Of a stretch of DNA of 45,476 nucleotides, positions 15,594 through 23,388 are shown in pieces. The notes under the pieces were generated by a model. The model had not been told where the DNA came from and searched no databases. It saw nothing but the letters and a program-made list of their open reading frames with translations. The translations under genes and the position numbers were made by a program. Position 1 is the first letter of the stretch. Every line of letters starts with the position of its first letter. Origin of the DNA: Clostridiales bacterium. Its GTDB lineage: Bacteria > Bacillota > Clostridia > Saccharofermentanales > Saccharofermentanaceae. The stretch lies in assembly GCA_017527865.1 (NCBI GenBank), contig JAFXPN010000041.1:70263-115738 (forward strand). The letters are read 5' to 3'.

Positions 15594-15660
15594 ATCCGTT
15601 ATCAATCTCCGAGATTGTTTTTCGTTCTAATAGCTATCTCTCTTAAACTCCATTATATCA

Positions 15661-15676
15661 ATTGTAATGTTACAAT
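15661..15676. repeat. Inverted repeat over a start codon (possible operator)
   Basis: ATTGTAA-TG-TTACAAT is a perfect 7-base dyad with a 2-base centre. The ATG of the following ORF lies inside it. The half-site resembles the operator in front of the XRE regulator gene (ATTGTA-GAA-TACAAT), though the spacing differs by one base. Confidence 0.45.
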
Positions 15677-16041
15677 TTCCGTTTTTACGACTCGAATACC
15701 CCATAAAACCTGGTGCCTTTGTCGATATATATGAAGGGTTATTGAAGATTTGTGTAATCTGTTACCCCCGTAATTTGGACCGAGAGGTTACAGAGGCATA
15801 TGCCATAACGGCACGTGTGAGCGGGACACTTTGCTACGAAGGTCAAATTGATATCCATACGGAGGTCAACTCAACCGGGTTCAACCCTGATAAATATGCC
15901 AATTATCAAGTAGACAGTTTTGCCAAAACATTTCCGACCAACGGGGTATTACTGTTTGAGAAAGACAAAACCTACTATTTCCGTTTTCTTTCGGGAGACA
16001 CATTTTATCATACCGAATTTGAGGTGTTTATTATATCATGA
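15667..16041 (+). CDS. Hypothetical protein, possibly a fragment
   Basis: A 124-codon ORF on the opposite strand to its neighbours. It lacks a Shine-Dalgarno motif, and its putative ATG lies inside an inverted repeat. The translation is rich in beta-forming and aromatic residues, and the last 40 residues (GVLLFEKDKTYYFRFLSGDT) read like a genuine beta-sandwich end, so it may be the C-terminal remnant of a larger protein. A hairpin terminator follows 72 bases later. Confidence that it is expressed as written is low. Confidence 0.35.
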   Translation: MLQFPFLRLEYPIKPGAFVDIYEGLLKICVICYPRNLDREVTEAYAITARVSGTLCYEGQIDIHTEVNSTGFNPDKYANYQVDSFAKTFPTNGVLLFEKDKTYYFRFLSGDTFYHTEFEVFIIS

Positions 16042-16113
16042 GACTAATAACTATACGGAAAACTAACATTCTATGAATCCAATCTTCTGAAAGATGTGAT
16101 CATGTTAAAAGAA

Positions 16114-16150
16114 CCCACGCCGATTTGAATTCGACGTGGGCATTTTCGTT
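16114..16150. terminator. Bidirectional hairpin terminator
   Basis: CCCACG (16114-16119) pairs with CGTGGG (16135-16140), with an inner CGA/TCG extension after a mismatch. T-rich tracts follow on both strands (CATTTTCGTTT on plus, TTCTTTT on minus). It can serve both the hypothetical ORF on plus and the XRE-chimera-immunity unit on minus. Confidence 0.65.
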
Positions 16151-16152
16151 TA

Positions 16153-16166
16153 TTGTAATCTTACAA
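16153..16166. repeat. Second ATTGTAA-type inverted repeat
   Basis: TTGTAA-TC-TTACAA, a perfect 6-base dyad with a 2-base centre, 485 bases from the similar dyad at 15661. It lies 30 bases beyond the 3' end of the minus-strand gene at 16197. Possible shared operator or end sequence; function unproven. Confidence 0.3.
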
Positions 16167-16196
16167 CAAGTCTTCCCTTGATTTGCATTTAATATC

Positions 16197-16652
16197 TCAA
16201 CACCATTTATACGAGAAGAAAATCTCATCATCTAATACGGCTTTGATGAATACAGTAATATCTGAGATGGTGTCTGAACCAGAATCGACAAACAGCCAAT
16301 ATCCGTTCGATGATACATAGTATTCTTCAAACTCATCATATTCCAGTGTCGGATCAGTTTTCATGGCATCTTCAATGCTCATTCCGACTTTTATGCCATT
16401 GTTGAGGATCCCTTGGGAAGAAGACCCACAATTGATCTTGAACATCTTGTCATTGGCAAAAAATACACTTACAGAATTGTTTGTTCTGATTATTTTCCAT
16501 GGAACTTCAGGTGTGCATCCCTTGTTTGGACGAAAATCAACATTAAACACGATTTTTGATTCTTTCAACGCATTACGAACCTGATCATATGTCATATCAA
16601 AAGTTATCATATCTGTGCCTGCAAAAGGAATTATCGTTTGTGAATTATTCAT
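16197..16652 (-). CDS. Possible immunity partner of the upstream chimeric protein
   Basis: A 151-residue acidic protein, no signal peptide or membrane segment. The ATG at 16652 overlaps the upstream stop (TAATG) and has AGGAGG 8 bases before it, so it is translationally coupled to the chimeric gene. The middle and C-terminal parts (KVGMSIEDAMKTDPTLEYD, then an acidic stretch and a final SYKW) look like a compact alpha/beta fold. A small acidic gene directly after a gene with a phage-type toxin-like domain is the usual place of an immunity protein. This role is inferred from position only; I do not recognise the family. Confidence 0.55.
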   Translation of the reverse strand: MNNSQTIIPFAGTDMITFDMTYDQVRNALKESKIVFNVDFRPNKGCTPEVPWKIIRTNNSVSVFFANDKMFKINCGSSSQGILNNGIKVGMSIEDAMKTDPTLEYDEFEEYYVSSNGYWLFVDSGSDTISDITVFIKAVLDDEIFFSYKWC

Positions 16653-17314
16653 TACCAATACCTCCTAAAGAAAAGTTTTGCTTTTTCTTTACCATCAGTT
16701 TTGTATTCTTCCGGTCTAGAATTAATAACTTTATATCTCCCGTTATCCGTACTTATTTTAACATACGGAACTTCTCCATGTCTTTTGCTGCCAGGCGAAA
16801 CCAAAACTTGAGTTATGTTGCGTTCATGTGTACTATTTAGCACTTTGATGACAGCGGCTTTAGAATCAGGATTTTTGGATGGGCGGATTATAGTCTGATA
16901 ACCCCGACGGTTCAAATACTTCTCAATCTCGTGAACAGACTTACCAAAAAAGTACTCCCTATGATCTGATATGCTCTTTTCAGACACATTACCTGTCATA
17001 GATATGGGACCGCTTGATGCAAACAATTGAAGATTAAACTTAATTCTTGGTTTTGGATTGCCTGTCTTTTCTTTGTTATAAAAAATAATAGCTTGACCCT
17101 GGTATTCTTGAAGAACAGCAGACTCGCTGCCCCAAGCCTTAATATTCGCATTAAACTTTCTCTTGGCTTTTTCGAATGAACACAATGAAACATCTGTATT
17201 TGCCTTAATAAGAGGCTTTATAGGAAAAGGGAAAGTATCAAGCTCCTTTCCTGTAGCAAGAAGCTCATTTGCAGCTATATAAGCTTTCGAGAAGTCAGGC
17301 TTAGAAGCTATCAT
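16652..17314 (-). CDS. Chimeric protein: ImmA/IrrE-like N-terminus joined to a phage-type C-terminal domain
   Basis: A 220-residue protein from the ATG at 17314 (GAGG 9 bases upstream); it overlaps the XRE gene by 14 bases. Residues 1-90 resemble the N-terminal part of ImmA/IrrE metallopeptidases (stretches such as TFPFPIKPLI, LCSFEKAKRKF and GSESAVLQEYQGQAIIFYN). Where that family continues into the zinc-binding HExxH helix, the sequence changes at RIKFNLQLFA (about 17018-17047), a phrase typical of Firmicutes phage structural proteins. It then ends in a domain with EVPYVKISTDNGRYKVI and EEYKTDGKEKAKL, as I recall from C-termini of phage minor head proteins. It therefore lacks the protease centre. 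Likely a recombinant that carries a phage-borne effector domain under ImmR/ImmA-type control. Domain assignments are from memory, not a search. Confidence 0.6.
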   Translation of the reverse strand: MIASKPDFSKAYIAANELLATGKELDTFPFPIKPLIKANTDVSLCSFEKAKRKFNANIKAWGSESAVLQEYQGQAIIFYNKEKTGNPKPRIKFNLQLFASSGPISMTGNVSEKSISDHREYFFGKSVHEIEKYLNRRGYQTIIRPSKNPDSKAAVIKVLNSTHERNITQVLVSPGSKRHGEVPYVKISTDNGRYKVINSRPEEYKTDGKEKAKLFFRRYW

Positions 17315-17660
17315 CGTCGTCATCCTCGTCGTTAAAAATATCGGAAAAGACAGCCTTAAGCACATTTTCAGCTTTCTTTAACTCTTCCTCGTTAAGTTTG
17401 CCGAGATTACGCTGTAAAGCATTAAGTTTTGCATCTGTTGGAGATTCCGACGTATTGTTGTTACCAAGAAGATAATCCGTTGGTACGTTATAATACTCAG
17501 CAATCTTCACTAACACATCGCTTCTAGGTACGGAGCCGTTATTCTCCCACATGTTCACCCTGCTTTTTGAAACATCAAGGGCAGCAGCAAATTCTTCCAT
17601 GCTTATGCCTTTCTTTTGTCTTAACTCTTTCATTCGTTTCATAAATACCTCATTAGCCAT
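17301..17660 (-). CDS. XRE-family helix-turn-helix regulator (ImmR-like)
   Basis: A 119-residue protein. Residues about 7-62 form an HTH_3 domain (MKELRQKKGISMEEFAAALD, then VSKSRVNMWENNGSVP and the YYNVPTDYLLG end typical of phage-repressor-like proteins). The C-terminus is acidic and finishes in a run of Asp. AGGAGG lies 8 bases before the ATG. It sits first in the unit with the ImmA-like chimera, the same order as immR-immA of mobile elements, where the repressor is inactivated by the ImmA protease. Here the protease centre is lost, so that release route should not work. It probably represses its own promoter through the dyad that overlaps the -10 box. Confidence 0.88.
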   Translation of the reverse strand: MANEVFMKRMKELRQKKGISMEEFAAALDVSKSRVNMWENNGSVPRSDVLVKIAEYYNVPTDYLLGNNNTSESPTDAKLNALQRNLGKLNEEELKKAENVLKAVFSDIFNDEDDDDDSF

Positions 17661-17695
17661 TTTCAGAACCTCCTAGATCCTCTGTGTACAATCAG

Positions 17696-17724
17696 ATTGT
17701 AGAATACAATATAAATCATGTCAA
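17696..17724 (-). promoter_or_regulatory. Promoter and operator of the XRE unit
   Basis: Minus-strand TTGACA (17719-17724), a 17-base spacer and TACAAT (17696-17701). The perfect dyad ATTGTA-GAA-TACAAT (17696-17710) covers the -10 box and part of the spacer, a typical autorepression site. Confidence 0.8.
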
Positions 17725-17870
17725 GTAATTTTGTATCGTGCAGTTTAATTGTACGCTGAATAAGTTATTATGTTGCAATTAGCTTGGCTATATAATTCGA
17801 ATCATTAGGCTCCTCAACTCCGAAAAAGCCGATAAAGCCGAAAAAACAGAATTAGTCCTGATTTTGAGGG

Positions 17871-18128
17871 TTATGCTGTATCTTTAACCGGAAATAAGGA
17901 TTGCCCTATGCGATGGCTTTGAATTCGGTAATGCAGTTTATTCAAATCAAACGCAAATGCCAACAACATATATTCCGTTGCCACATTCTCTTTGCCTCTT
18001 GTAAGGAATCGTTTAAAAGAATAATCCAATTCCTCCAATACCTGATCTATGAGTCTTACCGAATCGTCTACGGGGATTAAGCATTCTGTGTTGATTGGAA
18101 GTGACAGTTGAATATAGCCCCGTTTTTG
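17871..18128 (-). pseudogene. IS1182-type transposase with an internal in-frame deletion
   Basis: The 86-codon frame joins the start of an IS1182-family transposase (IQLSLPINTECLIPVDDSVR and the following LIDQVLEELDYS) directly to its C-terminal end (FKRFLTRGKENVATEYMLLA, then a HYRIQSHR tail). The several hundred residues containing the catalytic core are missing, and no ATG, GTG or TTG start is visible upstream before a stop. The join keeps the reading frame. It marks the right part of the accessory island and is not active. Assignment rests on recognised terminal motifs. Confidence 0.7.
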
Positions 18129-18182
18129 CTATAGTCAGACTGTAAGTTTAGAATGGTTTTCACAAAAATATTCTAACAATAA

Positions 18183-18207
18183 ACGGGCCTTTCGGGGTCC
18201 GTTTTTT
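18183..18207 (+). terminator. Hairpin with T tract near the IS remnant
   Basis: ACGGGCC (18183-18189) pairs with GGTCCGT (18196-18202), with one G-U pair and a 6-base loop, followed by six T residues. It follows no intact plus-strand gene and may belong to the end of the former insertion sequence. Confidence 0.6.
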
Positions 18208-18215
18208 GTTGCAAA

Positions 18216-18253
18216 ATTAAAGGGGCTGTTTCGCTACTTTTGAGACAGCCCCT
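18216..18253 (-). terminator. Terminator of the lipoprotein gene at 18273
   Basis: On the minus strand a 12-base stem (AGGGGCTGTCTC, 18242-18253, with its complement at 18221-18232, one G-U pair) encloses a 9-base loop and is followed by TTTAATTTT. It lies 20 bases after the lipoprotein stop. Confidence 0.8.
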
Positions 18254-18272
18254 GATACATTAAAACGGCTGT

Positions 18273-18674
18273 CTAAGGATCGGGAGCATCATATTTGCTT
18301 ATTATATAATCCGGTCTTACTGCAGAATCATCGGCACTCCAGACCTCATCGGACATTGTGTAGCAGATGATGCCCAGATCGCCTGATTGAACCCACAGGT
18401 TATAACTGTCATTCTCCCAGCAGATACCCCAGAAATCACGCTTTCTGCAAGGCTCGAAGGTAAACACTTCCTCGTCATCCCCGGTACAGATATTTACAAC
18501 GATCATCTGATCATCCTGAGTCATGAATGCATAATACTTACCGTCATAACTTGCAGTCTTCCGGATCGTAAAGCTGCCATACTCCGTACCGGGAGCCGAT
18601 GCGGAAATGACAGAACAGGAACACATGGCCAAAACCGCCGTAAGACTTAACAGAACCGCAAGAATCTTTCTCAT
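18273..18674 (-). CDS. Small lipoprotein, function unknown
   Basis: A 133-residue protein from the ATG at 18674, with GGAG 9 bases upstream. MRKILAVLLSLTAVLAMCSC is a lipoprotein signal; the lipobox Cys is residue 18 or 20. The mature part is a beta-rich sequence with several Trp (FWGICWENDSYNLWVQSG), suggesting a small propeller-blade-like or DUF6273-like extracellular fold. No domain is recognised with confidence. It is a single gene with its own terminator; a TATAAT hexamer lies about 45 bases upstream of the start. Confidence 0.65.
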   Translation of the reverse strand: MRKILAVLLSLTAVLAMCSCSVISASAPGTEYGSFTIRKTASYDGKYYAFMTQDDQMIVVNICTGDDEEVFTFEPCRKRDFWGICWENDSYNLWVQSGDLGIICYTMSDEVWSADDSAVRPDYIISKYDAPDP

Positions 18675-18811
18675 CACCTTATTCTCCAATATCCTCTGCT
18701 TATAATATTCAATCAGATTATAACATTTTCATACATTATTAAAGATTTGTGAGTATCTGCTGTTATAAAATGAGCAAGGTACACCTATATCCTCACAAAG
18801 GGAGATAACAG

Positions 18812-19939
18812 ATGAAGAAAGTACTTATTTGCAAAGAGACTGCCATAGCGGAGACGCGTGTCGCCATGATCCCTGACGACATCAAAAAGCTGACGGCGAT
18901 GGGTTACGAATTCACAGTCGTTAAGGGCGCCGGAATAAAGAGCGGCTTCAAGGACGGGGACTACGAGGCGGCAGGCGCCGCGCTCGTCTCCGATGAGGCC
19001 GGTGCGCTTAAAGATGCCGACATCGTTGTAAGGATCTTAAAGCCCAATGATGCTTCCGGCATGAAACCGGATGCGCTCCATATAAGCTACCTCGATCCTT
19101 TTAACGAGAAAGAGCTGCTTAAAGGATTCGCTGATAATAAAGTTCAGGCCGTCTCCCTTGAGATGATACCGAGGACCACGCTCGCGCAGAAGATGGACGT
19201 TCAGTCTTCACAGACTTCACTCGCAGGTTATGTCGCGGTATGTAATGCGGCAGCACGCCTTCCCAAGATCCTTCCCATGATGGTAACCCCCGCGGGCACC
19301 ATCAATCCCGCGCGTGTCTTCGTCATCGGCGTAGGCGTCGCGGGTCTGCAGGCTATCGCCACTGCCAAGAGGCTCGGCGCCAGAGTTGACGCTTTTGACA
19401 CAAGACCCGTTGTAGAGGAACAGGTTAAGTCGCTCGGCGCGAACTTCGTTAAGATCGACCTGGGCGAGATGGGTCAGACCTCGCAGGGCTACGCAAAGGA
19501 GCTCACACCCGAGCAGGTTGCCAAGCAGCAGGAAGGGCAGGCAAAGGTCTGTGAGAAGTCGAATATCGTTATCACGACAGCCAAGGTCTTCGGCAGAAAG
19601 GCACCTCTTCTCATCAAGAAGGACGTGCTTGACCGCATGATGCCGGGCTCGATCGTAGTCGACATGGCAGTAAGCACAGGCGGCAACGTCGAGGGTTCCG
19701 ACCCGGACAAAGAAGTTATCACCGACAACGGCGTCATCATCATGCCGGGTGACATGCTCGAGCGTCAGGTCCCTTATGACGCGTCCAAGATGCTCTCCGG
19801 AAACATCAGCGCATTCCTTACTCACTTCTACGACAAGGAAGCGAAGGAATTTGCCGTCAACATGCAGGACGAGATCATGAAGGGCTGCCTCATCACTTCA
19901 GGCGGACAGATAATACACGAGAGATTTAAGGAGGCTTGA
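18812..19939 (+). CDS. pntAA: NAD(P) transhydrogenase, alpha subunit part 1
   Basis: The NAD(H)-binding domain I of the proton-translocating transhydrogenase, 375 residues, on the cytoplasmic face. It begins KVLICKETAIAETRVAMIPD, with a Rossmann motif (VIGVGVAGLQAIATAKRLGA) near residue 170, then DTRPVVEEQVKSLGA and the VDMAVSTGGNVEGS segment, all as in alanine dehydrogenase/PntA. GGGAG precedes the ATG. The enzyme links hydride transfer between NADH and NADP to the proton gradient and supplies NADPH, for example to shikimate dehydrogenase. The alpha subunit is split into two genes (pntAA and pntAB), as in several anaerobes and Rhodospirillum. The genes are two bases apart. Confidence 0.95.
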   Translation: MKKVLICKETAIAETRVAMIPDDIKKLTAMGYEFTVVKGAGIKSGFKDGDYEAAGAALVSDEAGALKDADIVVRILKPNDASGMKPDALHISYLDPFNEKELLKGFADNKVQAVSLEMIPRTTLAQKMDVQSSQTSLAGYVAVCNAAARLPKILPMMVTPAGTINPARVFVIGVGVAGLQAIATAKRLGARVDAFDTRPVVEEQVKSLGANFVKIDLGEMGQTSQGYAKELTPEQVAKQQEGQAKVCEKSNIVITTAKVFGRKAPLLIKKDVLDRMMPGSIVVDMAVSTGGNVEGSDPDKEVITDNGVIIMPGDMLERQVPYDASKMLSGNISAFLTHFYDKEAKEFAVNMQDEIMKGCLITSGGQIIHERFKEA

Positions 19940-19941
19940 TC

Positions 19942-20247
19942 ATGGAAATCGAGACTATCATGCTGCTGATCTTCATCTTCATAATCGCAGGATTCCTCGG
20001 AGTCGAACTTATCTCCAAGGTTCCCTCTCAGCTTCACACACCTTTGATGAGCGGAACCAATGCCATCTCCGGCATCACCATAGTAGGCGCCGTCGCGGCA
20101 TGTGCTATCAACACGGGTGAGAGCCGGATCGCAGGCATCATCCTTGGCGCCGTCGCCGTATTCTTCGCCGCCATCAATGTTATCGGCGGGTACTTCGTAA
20201 CCGACAGGATGCTCGGAATGTTTAAGAAGAAGGAGACTAAGAAGTAA
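19942..20247 (+). CDS. pntAB: NAD(P) transhydrogenase, alpha subunit part 2
   Basis: A 101-residue membrane subunit with three or four helices. The start ATG at 19942 has GGAGG 7 bases upstream, inside the end of pntAA; a TTG two codons earlier is less likely. The sequence GFLGVELISKVPSQLHTPLM is the conserved first membrane segment of domain II, followed by GTNAISGI. It forms the proton channel together with the N-terminal helices of PntB. The stop overlaps the pntB start by one base. Confidence 0.94.
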   Translation: MEIETIMLLIFIFIIAGFLGVELISKVPSQLHTPLMSGTNAISGITIVGAVAACAINTGESRIAGIILGAVAVFFAAINVIGGYFVTDRMLGMFKKKETKK

Positions 20248-21644
20248 TGGACACATACCTTATCTGCATAATCCTTTACATGGTGTCGTGCATATTCTTC
20301 GTACTCGGCATCAAGAAACTCGGCAAGGCAGACACTGCCCGCAAAGGCAATCTTTACTCTTCGGCCGGTATGCTTATCGCCGTCATCTCCGTTCTTATCT
20401 CACAGGATGTAATCAGCGGAGGCTTCATCGCTTACCTCGTGATCTTCCTCGCGCTGGCCGCAGGTTCCGCAGTCGGCTTTATCTGGGCCCGTAAGGTCGA
20501 GATGACCGGCATGCCCGAGCTCGTCGCTCTGTTTAACGGCTTCGGTGGTCTGTCCTCCCTGCTCGTCGCTCTGTCCCAGAACATCGCAGGCGTCGCGGAA
20601 GATTCCTTTACCGCTGTTACTCTCGGACTCACGATCGCCATCGGCGCCATAGCCTTCACGGGTTCCGTCGTCGCATGGGGCAAGCTGTCCGGCAAGATGT
20701 TCAAGAAGGCAAAGCCGATCCCGTTCAAGAATGCCCTTAACGGCGCGCTCTGCGTTATCGGCCTCGTCGGCATAATCATGTACGCTGCCGCATTCGACGG
20801 CGGTGCCGGAATAGCCGGCATCATCATCACGACCGCCGTATTCCTCATCCTGGGCTTCACCCTCGTCATCAACATCGGCGGCGGAGACATGCCCGTTATC
20901 ATCTCGTTCCTTAACGCGCTGTCCGGTCTGGCAGCCGCCTTTGCAGGCTTCCCTATCGGCAACACGGTGCTCATCGTATCCGGCTGTCTCGTAGGTACAT
21001 CCGGACTCATCCTGACGCTCATCATGTGCAAGGCCATGAACCGCTCGTTCTTCTCGCTGCTGTTCAAGTCCTTCGGCGCCAAGAAGTCCTCTTCTGCAGC
21101 TTCCGGTGAGCAGAAGGAACCCCGCGCGATGTCAGTCGAGGATGCATACCTCGTACTCGAAGCAGCGAAAAACGTCGTCATCGTTCCCGGCTACGGCATG
21201 GCTGTCGCTCAGGCGCAGCACGCGGTCAAGGAATTGTGTGACAAGATGGAAGATAACGGCACCGAAGTCAACTTCGCGATCCACCCGGTCGCAGGACGTA
21301 TGCCCGGCCACATGAACGTATTGCTTGCAGAGGCCAACGTGCCGTATGAGATGCTCAAGACTTCCGATGACATCAATCCCCAGATGGATAATGTCGATGT
21401 CGCGATCGTCATCGGCGCGAACGACGTAGTCAACCCGTCCGCGGTCAATGACGAGTCCTCTCCTCTGTACGGCATGCCCATCGTAGAAGCGTTCCGCGCG
21501 CGCACGGTCTTCGTCCTCAAGAGAGGTAAGGGCACCGGCTTCTCGGGCATCGAGAATCCGCTGTTCACCAACGACAACACCGCGATGATCTACGGCGACG
21601 CCAAGCAGACCGTCTCTGCGCTGGTGTCGGAGTTCGACGGCTGA
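20247..21644 (+). CDS. pntB: NAD(P) transhydrogenase, beta subunit
   Basis: A 465-residue subunit. Residues 1-260 contain about eight membrane helices, with GALIG-like and GGGDMPVIISFLNALSGLAA motifs; residues about 285-465 are the cytoplasmic NADP(H)-binding domain III, with VPGYGMAVAQAQHAVKELCD, HPVAGRMPGHMNVLLAEANV and the GANDVVNP motif. Domain III exchanges hydride with domain I of PntAA while protons cross domain II. It ends just before the convergent gene at 21647. Confidence 0.95.
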   Translation: MDTYLICIILYMVSCIFFVLGIKKLGKADTARKGNLYSSAGMLIAVISVLISQDVISGGFIAYLVIFLALAAGSAVGFIWARKVEMTGMPELVALFNGFGGLSSLLVALSQNIAGVAEDSFTAVTLGLTIAIGAIAFTGSVVAWGKLSGKMFKKAKPIPFKNALNGALCVIGLVGIIMYAAAFDGGAGIAGIIITTAVFLILGFTLVINIGGGDMPVIISFLNALSGLAAAFAGFPIGNTVLIVSGCLVGTSGLILTLIMCKAMNRSFFSLLFKSFGAKKSSSAASGEQKEPRAMSVEDAYLVLEAAKNVVIVPGYGMAVAQAQHAVKELCDKMEDNGTEVNFAIHPVAGRMPGHMNVLLAEANVPYEMLKTSDDINPQMDNVDVAIVIGANDVVNPSAVNDESSPLYGMPIVEAFRARTVFVLKRGKGTGFSGIENPLFTNDNTAMIYGDAKQTVSALVSEFDG

Positions 21645-21646
21645 TA

Positions 21647-22753
21647 TCACGGCATATACTGCCTGTTTATCCTCTCCTCGGGACGGATATCCGTCAGGTA
21701 CAGATACAGAAGGAATACCCATTCCAAAGGCTTCATGAGGAAGTAGACAAGGTCTGCCCTGCCCTGCGTCGTAATAATATTCGACAGAGGATACCCGTAT
21801 GTATCGTAGGCATGACGTATCCGCTTATGAAGCTTCGGGAATCTCTCGGCGACTGACTCTTCGAACGCATTGGCAATGCACAATTGGCGGTTGACAATGA
21901 TCACCGCGCCGCGGCGTTTGCCGAATCTTACAGGTTTGACCACCTTCCCGTGGCCGCCTGCTGCAACCGTGCAAAGATAATGGCCCTCATATTCCATAGG
22001 AGGCGGCGGGATCTGCTTTGAGAACGTCCAGTCGGCAGTGTCTGTAAAAGCCTTGACCGGAGCATCGAGCCCTTGTCCTGCGAGTACCGCGATGATCTCA
22101 AGCAAACCTGCTATCACAAACAGAGCCACGAAGACCGGGAAAGCATATTGGGAGACTTTGGTGACCTTCATGTACAGCCACAAAAGATTCTTTCTGTCTG
22201 CGAACTCTTCCCGGCGCGAACTCAGGTATTCGGCCTGGGACTTCATATGGTTTCTAATCACATCAACAGATATGAGCAGGATATTAAAGTGATAAACATA
22301 GAAACAGAACTGAAGATACTTGATCGTATTGCCCGACAGCTGAATGGCGAATACAACACCGATCACATTAAGGATGATCACCGCCGCGATGCAGAATACA
22401 GAGACGAGCGGCGGCATTGTCTCAGGTTTCCGGCATAACAGCACGAACAGCCCAAGAAACCCGAGCATGACAGGTAAGATAATGACCGGACTATAGTGCG
22501 TCGAGATTATGTTGTGAAGCTGACCCGGGTAAACGGCATCATTCCAGTCTCCCGCAGTGTCAAACAGCGAGAACAAAGCGAGATAAAACAATCCGCCGAC
22601 TATAACCGTTCCTGTGCCGGCGCGGATCCTGCTTTTCCTGCTGCCCTTAATGCAGTTGATGACATTCCACACTGTAAAAGCGGCGGGAATAAGGACCGCA
22701 ATGACAGCGACCAGAACATACCCGAAGACAGTCAGATGATAATGCTGAATCAT
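21647..22753 (-). CDS. DUF6688-like membrane protein
   Basis: A 368-residue protein with about seven membrane segments (five in the first 150 residues, then a pair at about 200-230) and a cytoplasmic C-terminal domain (about 240-368). The latter has the features HYLCTVAAGGHGKVVKPVRF, then RRGAVIIVNRQLCIANAFEE and a final DLVYFLMKPLEWVFLLYLYL. These stretches resemble DUF6688 proteins of Clostridia, from memory. GGAGG lies 8 bases before the ATG. Function is unknown; it is a single gene convergent with pntB. Confidence 0.65.
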   Translation of the reverse strand: MIQHYHLTVFGYVLVAVIAVLIPAAFTVWNVINCIKGSRKSRIRAGTGTVIVGGLFYLALFSLFDTAGDWNDAVYPGQLHNIISTHYSPVIILPVMLGFLGLFVLLCRKPETMPPLVSVFCIAAVIILNVIGVVFAIQLSGNTIKYLQFCFYVYHFNILLISVDVIRNHMKSQAEYLSSRREEFADRKNLLWLYMKVTKVSQYAFPVFVALFVIAGLLEIIAVLAGQGLDAPVKAFTDTADWTFSKQIPPPPMEYEGHYLCTVAAGGHGKVVKPVRFGKRRGAVIIVNRQLCIANAFEESVAERFPKLHKRIRHAYDTYGYPLSNIITTQGRADLVYFLMKPLEWVFLLYLYLTDIRPEERINRQYMP

Positions 22754-22799
22754 TCACTTACCCTCCGGGCACATTTCGATACAGGTTTTCAGACGCTTA

Positions 22800-23369
22800 T
22801 CAGCCAAAACTCAGCCACAAAACTGGACGGACACCTAACGGAGCCCCGGCAAAATGGAAACCGGAATCTTCAACATATCTGCCGCCGGCAGAGACATAAC
22901 CCAATTCGGTAACAACGGCTGCGTGATCAGGCTGTTGGCCGGGCGACCGGAGCCACCATCCGATCTCGGTTTTAATTATCATATGCCTTTGGATCATATT
23001 CTCTGCTTCACCTATACTAAGCAGAAATACTCTGTCGGAGGTCGGAGCTCCGCCCGGAGTGCCGTAATTGGGGTTATCATCATTATTGATCCGGCAAGGC
23101 TTGATCCTGGCCCGATCTGCCGAAGTAAAATGAGTATTGATGAATTCATCATTAAGCCACTTTCTCAAACTGCAGTTCTCCCATGTGACGCTTGTTCGGG
23201 AGTGATGATAAGGCTTTTGGCAGACAGAGTCGCAACTGATAATTAACGCCATCCGGTCCTGTATGGCCAGCACTTCCCAATTGTTTTTGCCAAAGAAGAT
23301 CACGTCTCCGACCATGGGCATAGCCTGCTTTGGCGCATCAGAATGTTGTCTGCGGTTCTTGAAAAACAT
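22800..23369 (-). CDS. DUF6273-type domain protein
   Basis: A 189-residue protein with no signal peptide. The pattern NNWEVLAIQDRMALIISCDS, then TWENCSLRKWLNDEF, later GWWLRSPG and the C-terminal GVRPVLWL matches the DUF6273 fold, which is common in Clostridia and related in layout to formylglycine-generating-enzyme-like domains. Such proteins usually carry one domain in larger surface proteins; here it stands alone and is cytoplasmic. A GGGGG motif precedes the ATG. Its role is unknown. Confidence 0.72.
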   Translation of the reverse strand: MFFKNRRQHSDAPKQAMPMVGDVIFFGKNNWEVLAIQDRMALIISCDSVCQKPYHHSRTSVTWENCSLRKWLNDEFINTHFTSADRARIKPCRINNDDNPNYGTPGGAPTSDRVFLLSIGEAENMIQRHMIIKTEIGWWLRSPGQQPDHAAVVTELGYVSAGGRYVEDSGFHFAGAPLGVRPVLWLSFG

Positions 23370-23388
23370 AATCTTATAATCCCCCTTC

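Noticed and set aside
14004..18811. Complete prophage or integrative element after tRNA-Ala
   Set aside because: No integrase, no structural or transfer genes, and no repeated tRNA end found; only remnants.
20432..21722. Long minus-strand frames over pntB
   Set aside because: Codon-bias shadows of a secure gene on the plus strand.
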